Origin: RGIG3701 sp030530205
GTDB taxonomy: Bacteria > Planctomycetota > Planctomycetia > Pirellulales > Thermoguttaceae
Assembly: GCA_030530205.1 (NCBI GenBank)
Contig: JAUMVK010000003.1
Coordinates: forward strand, 124,001-188,000
Direction of reading: 5' to 3'
DNA length: 64,000 nt
Part shown: in pieces, positions 60,401-64,000 of the stretch
How positions within the stretch are numbered: position 1 is the stretch's first letter
Layout of the letters: each line of letters opens with the position of its first letter
Notes under the pieces: generated by a model
What the model was told of the DNA's origin: nothing
Database searches by the model: none
The model's input: the letters and a program-made list of their open reading frames with translations, nothing else
Translations under genes and position numbers: made by a program

Positions 60401-61930
60401 TTGCGTTGAATCCTCGACCGAAAGGGAAAGGGGATATTGACCGTCAAACCCCAAAATGTACCACGGATCGACGAACGCCCCACACTCGATCCCTTCCTTC
60501 AGGATCTCTTCGATTTTGTAGAGTTTGGGAATGGCCTCGAGCGTTCGGTCGTGATCAATATCGAAATGAGCCTTCGTTATGAGACAATCGATATTGCACC
60601 GCATCCGTGACGAAGGAACGTTCACTCGGGCGATCATCTCGTCCGAGGCTTCCTGGTATCCCATCCAGGCGTACAGGCGAGCGAGCTGAACGTTCTGGTA
60701 CTGCTCCGCGCGTTGTTTGGAGAGTTTGCGGTTGAAATACTGTCGGGCCGAGGCAAAAGGCTGATGCAGTATTTTTGCTTCCTCACGCAAACGCTCGGCG
60801 TGTTTTTCGGGCATTTTTTCAAGGAGCTGCTGGTAAAAAATGTCACGAATTTTCGCGATTTTTGGGAGTAGAGACTCGAAAGTGTCGGCAGAGGTTCGTG
60901 CGCCGGGCCCCCACCCACCTACAGCCGCGCCCATGAGAAGGGTTCCCGCCAGAACCGCAGAGGCTTCTTTACGAAGTTCTTCGCGCGGGATGCCCTGTTC
61001 TTCTTTCTGAACGTTTTGGGCCCGAGAAAAAATTGAACGAATAGTGGATTCAATCAGAACAAAGCGGTCGTAGGTGCCTTTGTTCGTGATGTGCATCGGG
61101 TCCCAACTTCCAAAGTGGTAATTCAGGCGGCGATTGACCGGATGATTAAAATCCATTGCCCGCGGGTCGAATGAAAGCTCTTCAAGATTTTCCAGGTCGA
61201 ACATCGCAGTGTTGAGGAGGGATTCGTCAGAAATTTTCAGATATTCCAGCGCATCGGTGACCATCTGCGTAAATTCGCCGTGAACTACGCCCACGCCTTT
61301 GATATAAAGCGGAATCGCGTGGAGCCATTCGTGACGGTAAGCCTGCATTTTTTGCCGGGAATGTAAAATCGGAATGGGGCGGTAACCGATAAAATCGTCG
61401 TAGTGGTTGATCGTACGATCGAGCGCTTTTTGTATTTCGGGAGTGATTTCACGGGCGGGCATTTCCGCGTCAGAAGTTTTGAGAAATTCCTCCGAAGAAG
61501 CGATATTTGCGGCTTCGTCCGGAATGGATTCGAAGGCTTTTTCTTTCAGAATAGCGTAAAAGGCCTGACCAATTGAGAACGCGTTGAATAAAACATCGTC
61601 TTTCTGGTGGAAAAGGAGGTCTTTGTGCCAGACACGGTAATGGGGGAAAAAATAAAGGAAACCAAAAAGGAGGGCCTGCCTGACTTGTGTATCCTGAGAG
61701 AAAACTTCCGAGTTGGGCTGGACCCATTTTAAATAGTCCCAAAGAGCGGCCGCGAGCCGACACCACATAGGAGTAGGATCCTCTTTCGCTTTCCTCGCGT
61801 CGAGACCAGCGCAGATGGTATTCAGCCCCGCGAGAAATTTAGCTGCCGGGTCACCCGAAGAAAAATTCAGGTAGCCCAGAACAATTTCAAATGCTTCTTT
61901 TTCGTTTGAGTTCCACTCCATGGGGTTCAT
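57497..61930 (-). CDS. Very large protein of unknown function
   Basis: A 1477-residue protein from the ATG at 61930 (AGGAG nine bases upstream); the frame extends back to 62050 without a better start. It has no signal peptide or membrane segments and appears mainly helical and acidic, with a long charged low-complexity stretch around residues 770-830 (ENEDVETGFDSLEGENSEELDDNED). The C-terminus is very acidic (DDSDEDDEDD). Near the N-terminus is GYRPIPILHSRQKMQAYRHEWLHAIPLYI, which contains HEWLH at residues 200-204. This is formally an HExxH metalloprotease pattern, but it may be chance. I recall similar long proteins in planctomycetes without a known role. It diverges from rpsR. Confidence 0.7.
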   Translation of the reverse strand: MNPMEWNSNEKEAFEIVLGYLNFSSGDPAAKFLAGLNTICAGLDARKAKEDPTPMWCRLAAALWDYLKWVQPNSEVFSQDTQVRQALLFGFLYFFPHYRVWHKDLLFHQKDDVLFNAFSIGQAFYAILKEKAFESIPDEAANIASSEEFLKTSDAEMPAREITPEIQKALDRTINHYDDFIGYRPIPILHSRQKMQAYRHEWLHAIPLYIKGVGVVHGEFTQMVTDALEYLKISDESLLNTAMFDLENLEELSFDPRAMDFNHPVNRRLNYHFGSWDPMHITNKGTYDRFVLIESTIRSIFSRAQNVQKEEQGIPREELRKEASAVLAGTLLMGAAVGGWGPGARTSADTFESLLPKIAKIRDIFYQQLLEKMPEKHAERLREEAKILHQPFASARQYFNRKLSKQRAEQYQNVQLARLYAWMGYQEASDEMIARVNVPSSRMRCNIDCLITKAHFDIDHDRTLEAIPKLYKIEEILKEGIECGAFVDPWYILGFDGQYPLSLSVEDSTQDQRVDELISLIGAIFSLYSRILKETAAKGLHKERTELMFRMEQITQWWDQFGTLDISEINSISGAETYESVQLVVNALDAWYEGGTAAGDIAFWRPRIVDFTSPKAYTLLIEALLDQKDPIAAMALLINWLSQSELMKLDDGDYSFHPLTLRWMEDLWYPPTKEQRLLCRRGSTLTDNWKLAKRFIDLVEANAEIYGTVPTLDLESSTKHNSSRGNGPKRKHRRPENEDVETGFDSLEGENSEELDDNEDREIFNAAWENVIYHDSTDDGIDDSMMDGESLKHSIEDFPLTSEMDRISDRLLFIITQARLWKMASVFSIPFADEHEDRSEALQNWSNQATEHRKRLETLISEVKKFEVKKPDFSRSIAMMEYEKQLGMKYLLLDRLVSTASELEDAQRLMRIADVKNRISQIDTWENATRCVIQALICGEPQTVKKIWRKTLKLLSKEPILYEPIERGGDPIRMIRIKSILTVIQRLLSNLPLQGLLVETYQVLLTVQEMERLHPINGRVITRYDALFDLGSKGILRSIIVSGSKPGRQKWSLEVFIKLLDQMMDILLQNWIIHSHGIRISSLDPFQDPRDWNQLKTFIQTYGEDLFSPIQMNYSNLQAIHHEGVRSWLESLKENMELNENSWRPDGKEIQGKKLITDLEAGKISLFHTQRLLETIVETLLERYDQFIDYNTTTTQSDNGANLYILFDFLRLLCEYDRLSWDLRPFINAHKVMVREKSYDVADSWFESIQDRSAFQAKQFIRSYKKLCIKYGLTVKTVGDRMDERLVMPMAINKLCALLEPSIQEARTGGETPSFTRFLELVKEFTADALGTGYEPPDWLEEIENEINHYRNRSEEDDEMLDLKDFIPSKLMTKTDIQRVIRTLNPNSKPAPSEHNPLEEFNDIIKDSSLDKLMNRVNDPDITMEELKDFLINQFQNQEIIGFDLGNELLNNEDLENTESDDSDEDDEDDIFRKLFE

Positions 61931-62044
61931 ATTTTTTTCTCCTGCATCTTGACGAGAATACAATATTACTATCATACCCGTTTTTTGAATAAAACAAAGG
62001 GGGGGAGAAAAAAATCCTTTTTCCTGTTTTTTTGGTCCCCCCCC

Positions 62045-62072
62045 TTGCATTAAATTTGAAATCCGTTATAAT
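62045..62072 (+). promoter_or_regulatory. Sigma70 promoter for rpsR
   Basis: TTGCAT at 62045-62050 and TATAAT at 62067-62072, 16 bases apart; leader about 60 bases. Confidence 0.7.
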
Positions 62073-62139
62073 CTTTTTTCTAATTGTATCCCATTGCAGG
62101 AATGTGGAAAGAATATAGATTTTATTGAAAGGTTTTAAA

Positions 62140-62436
62140 ATGTCCAGAGCTGGTGGTTTTAACAAGAAGGGCAAAAAAGGAGCTGCTCCGTTCCGTAAAC
62201 GCGCAAAGGCCAAGGTCCACACAAAGAAAAAGGACCCGCTCGCAGTGGACGGCAAGCTGCCTCGTCCGCTCTACGTCGATTACAAAGACGTGGAACTGTT
62301 GAAAAAACTGACGAATCGCCAGGGCAAAATTCTCAGCCGTCGTAAGAGTGGTTGCTCCGCTGTGAGCCAGCACGCTGTTACCGCTGCGGTGAAACGCGCC
62401 CGCTTCATGGCTCTCCTTCCCTATGTTGGCGAATGA
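62140..62436 (+). CDS. rpsR: 30S ribosomal protein S18
   Basis: A 98-residue S18. The ATG at 62140 (AAAGG eight bases upstream) is preferred to an in-frame ATG at 62125. The family core YVDYKDVELLKKLTNRQGKILSRRKSGCSAVSQHAVTAAVKRARFMALLPYV is intact. A basic N-terminal extension (SRAGGFNKKGKKGAAPFRKRAK) resembles that of planctomycete S18. The gene stands alone rather than in the usual rpsF-ssb-rpsR-rplI set. Confidence 0.93.
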   Translation: MSRAGGFNKKGKKGAAPFRKRAKAKVHTKKKDPLAVDGKLPRPLYVDYKDVELLKKLTNRQGKILSRRKSGCSAVSQHAVTAAVKRARFMALLPYVGE

Positions 62437-62575
62437 GTTCCAGGCCGATTGGTTTCAAAAGATTGAACGACGGTCGCCAGTGAGCATCAGACTCACGGTG
62501 TTACGCCCCGATTGGTGGCGATTTCGGCTCTGACTCGAGCAGAACCGGGATTCCCGCTGTTGTTCGAAGAAATAA

Positions 62576-62609
62576 AAGCATCGTTTTCTCAAACGGTGCT
62601 TTTTTTAAT
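62576..62609 (+). terminator. Intrinsic terminator after rpsR
   Basis: GCATCGTTT pairs with AAACGGTGC (one G-T pair) around TCTC and is followed by seven Ts. Confidence 0.85.
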
Positions 62610-62647
62610 TAATTCATTGTAGTTAAATCACGTATTTCAGCAGCCCC

Positions 62648-62676
62648 TTGACAGGTGGTTTTCTCTTTGGTACAAT
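62648..62676 (+). promoter_or_regulatory. Consensus sigma70 promoter for the GH39-like gene
   Basis: TTGACA at 62648-62653, 17 bases, TACAAT at 62671-62676. The predicted start is near 62683. Confidence 0.8.
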
Positions 62677-62685
62677 CAGGTGAAT

Positions 62686-62752
62686 GGGGGTAGTTATGCT
62701 CCCGAAAAAAGACCACATTCAACCTGATATTTTCGGAGGCATAACTGCCCCC
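62686..62752 (+). promoter_or_regulatory. Strong hairpin at the 5' end of the GH39-like leader
   Basis: GGGGGTAGTTATGCTCCCGAAAA pairs with TTTTCGGAGGCATAACTGCCCCC (one mismatch) around a 21-base loop. It begins within a few bases of the predicted transcript start, 22 bases before the ribosome-site region. It may stabilise the mRNA or bind a regulator. Confidence 0.6.
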
Positions 62753-62773
62753 GCCCGCCTGATGGAGAATCCG

Positions 62774-64000
62774 ATGAAAGCCTTCTTTTCCTCCCTCATA
62801 TTCGTTCTTTTGGCCTCCGCGCTTTTCGCTGCCGGGCCGGTTCAGGTCGATTTCACTCAGGAAGCCGGTCAGGTGAAACCCCTGCACGGGATCGATAATT
62901 CGCCGCTGACGCATGGCCAGGTCCTGCCGGAACTGCGCGACGCGGGGATCCCGTACTCGCGGCTCCACGATACGATGGGGCGTTTCGGCGGCGGCGTTTA
63001 CGTGGACATTCCGAACATTTTCCCCAATTTTGACGCGGACCCGGACGACCCGGCCTCGTACGATTTTGCGTTCACGGACGCGTACCTCTCCGGGCTGGTG
63101 AAATCCGGCGTGGAACCGTTTTACCGGCTCGGCGTGACGATCGAAAACTACTACCAAATCAAAGCGTACCGGATCTTCCCGCCGAAAGACCCCCAGAAAT
63201 TCGCGAAGATCTGCGAGATGATGATCCGCCACTTCAACGAGGGCTGGGCGGACGGCCATCATTTCGGGATCCAGTACTGGGAGATCTGGAACGAGCCGGA
63301 AAACCCCCCGATGTGGAAGGGGACCAAAGAGCAGTTTTTCGAGCTGTATCGCGTGACGGCGAATCACCTCAAAAAGTGCTTCCCGGACCTGAAAATCGGC
63401 GGTTACGCGAGCTGCGGCTTCTATCCGCTCACCCGGGCGGAAAGCGCCAAACCGGGGCACTGGCACTGGTCGTTTATCGACTGGTTCGAAACCTTCCTCG
63501 ATTACGTTCAGGATGAGGAGACCCGCGCGCCGCTGGATTTCTTCTCGTGGCATCTGTACACGAGCGACCCGGAAGAAATCGTCGCTCATTCGAAGTACGT
63601 CGATGAGAAACTCAAAGAGCACGGCATGGAAAACGTAGAGAACATTTTCAACGAGTGGAACTACATCACGAACCGGCCGGACCAGTTCGACGAGATGAAA
63701 GAAGCGCCCGGCGCCGCGTTCGTCGCTGCGGCGTTCTGTCTGATGCAGTACCAGACCGGGATCGACAAAGCGATGTACTACGACGCGTACCCGCAGCGCG
63801 CCTACTGCGGCCTGTACTACTTCCCGAGCAAAAAAGTCACGAAAACGTACTGGTCTTTTTACGCGTTCAACGTCCTGTACAAACTCGGGACGGCGGTCCC
63901 CGTGACGACGGACCAGGCGGCCAAAATCTACGCCCTCGCGGCGAAAAACGGGGCGGGCGACGCGGCGATCCTGGTCGTGAACAATTCGGACGACGCGGCG
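62774..64000 (+). CDS. Secreted GH39-like glycoside hydrolase, 3' end missing
   Basis: 409 codons are visible from the ATG at 62774 (GGAG six bases upstream); the frame is open to the window end. The signal peptide is MKAFFSSLIFVLLASALFAA. The TIM barrel shows the GH39/clan GH-A plan: HGIDNSPLTHGQ near the start, PYSRLHDTMG, the acid/base Glu174 in YWEIWNEPE, DFFSWHLYTSDP, and the nucleophile Glu294 in IFNEWNY. GH39 enzymes include beta-xylosidases and alpha-L-iduronidases; the latter would fit glycosaminoglycan use together with the heparinase-like lyase. Specificity cannot be decided here. The opposite-strand frame at 62609-63622 is a shadow. Confidence 0.85.
   Translation, partial: MKAFFSSLIFVLLASALFAAGPVQVDFTQEAGQVKPLHGIDNSPLTHGQVLPELRDAGIPYSRLHDTMGRFGGGVYVDIPNIFPNFDADPDDPASYDFAFTDAYLSGLVKSGVEPFYRLGVTIENYYQIKAYRIFPPKDPQKFAKICEMMIRHFNEGWADGHHFGIQYWEIWNEPENPPMWKGTKEQFFELYRVTANHLKKCFPDLKIGGYASCGFYPLTRAESAKPGHWHWSFIDWFETFLDYVQDEETRAPLDFFSWHLYTSDPEEIVAHSKYVDEKLKEHGMENVENIFNEWNYITNRPDQFDEMKEAPGAAFVAAAFCLMQYQTGIDKAMYYDAYPQRAYCGLYYFPSKKVTKTYWSFYAFNVLYKLGTAVPVTTDQAAKIYALAAKNGAGDAAILVVNNSDDAA

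Noticed and set aside
62609..63622. A 337-codon minus-strand frame
   Set aside because: It lies opposite the GH39-like gene, whose signal peptide and active-site motifs are clear; the minus frame is a GC-driven shadow.

Overview
The window reads as a chromosomal segment of a Planctomycetota bacterium, probably a host- or gut-associated glycan degrader in or near the Pirellulales. This is inference. It rests on a cysteine-rich protein built of YTV repeats, a DUF1080 protein, several very large secreted glycosidases, a planctomycete-style S18, a PVC-type small basic protein, a 59-residue membrane protein of a planctomycete type, and a BspA-like leucine-rich repeat protein. No rRNA or lineage-defining marker is present to fix the genus.

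Layout. 1-7.8 kb: 3' part of gyrB, the YTV protein, a Tat-exported heparinase-like lyase and a DUF1080 hydrolase. 7.9-11.8 kb: tRNA-Lys(CTT) followed by a tyrosine integrase and an excisionase-like gene, then a secreted nuclease-like/glycine-zipper protein; this looks like an integrative element or its remnant. 12-20 kb: csrA, a GH16 enzyme, an HtrA protease, a PQQ-propeller protein, a sulfide-type Thi4 and a GH2 enzyme. 20-26 kb: a GlmU-like protein and a complete sulfate/thiosulfate ABC transporter (cysPTWA-like) whose gene gaps each carry a heptamer-repeat hairpin. 26-35.7 kb: zinc-ribbon coiled coil, NRDE protein, argS-uvrA, a sialidase-like protein and a DUF445 protein. 35.8-36.8 kb: an 11-repeat CRISPR array with no cas genes, plus a candidate tracrRNA at one end. 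37-45 kb: a SIS-domain isomerase-like protein, a 1022-residue unassigned secreted enzyme, a nucleotidyltransferase-like protein and a GH42-like enzyme. 45-62 kb: small zinc ribbon, polytopic membrane protein, YqeG phosphatase, small basic protein, YggU, an acidic redoxin-fold protein, acyl ligase, trpE, an LRR protein bracketed by identical 90-bp palindromes, an esterase and a 1477-residue protein of unknown function. 62-64 kb: rpsR and the 5' part of a GH39-like enzyme.

Taken together, the secreted enzymes (lyase, GH2, GH16, GH39-like, GH42-like, sialidase, DUF1080, esterase) point to use of complex, possibly sulfated or sialylated, host or algal glycans. The sulfate importer and the sulfide-dependent Thi4 lie within about 10 kb of each other. 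The most striking unexplained structures are the cas-less CRISPR locus with its own candidate tracrRNA, and several families of dispersed palindromes that occupy gene boundaries throughout the window.
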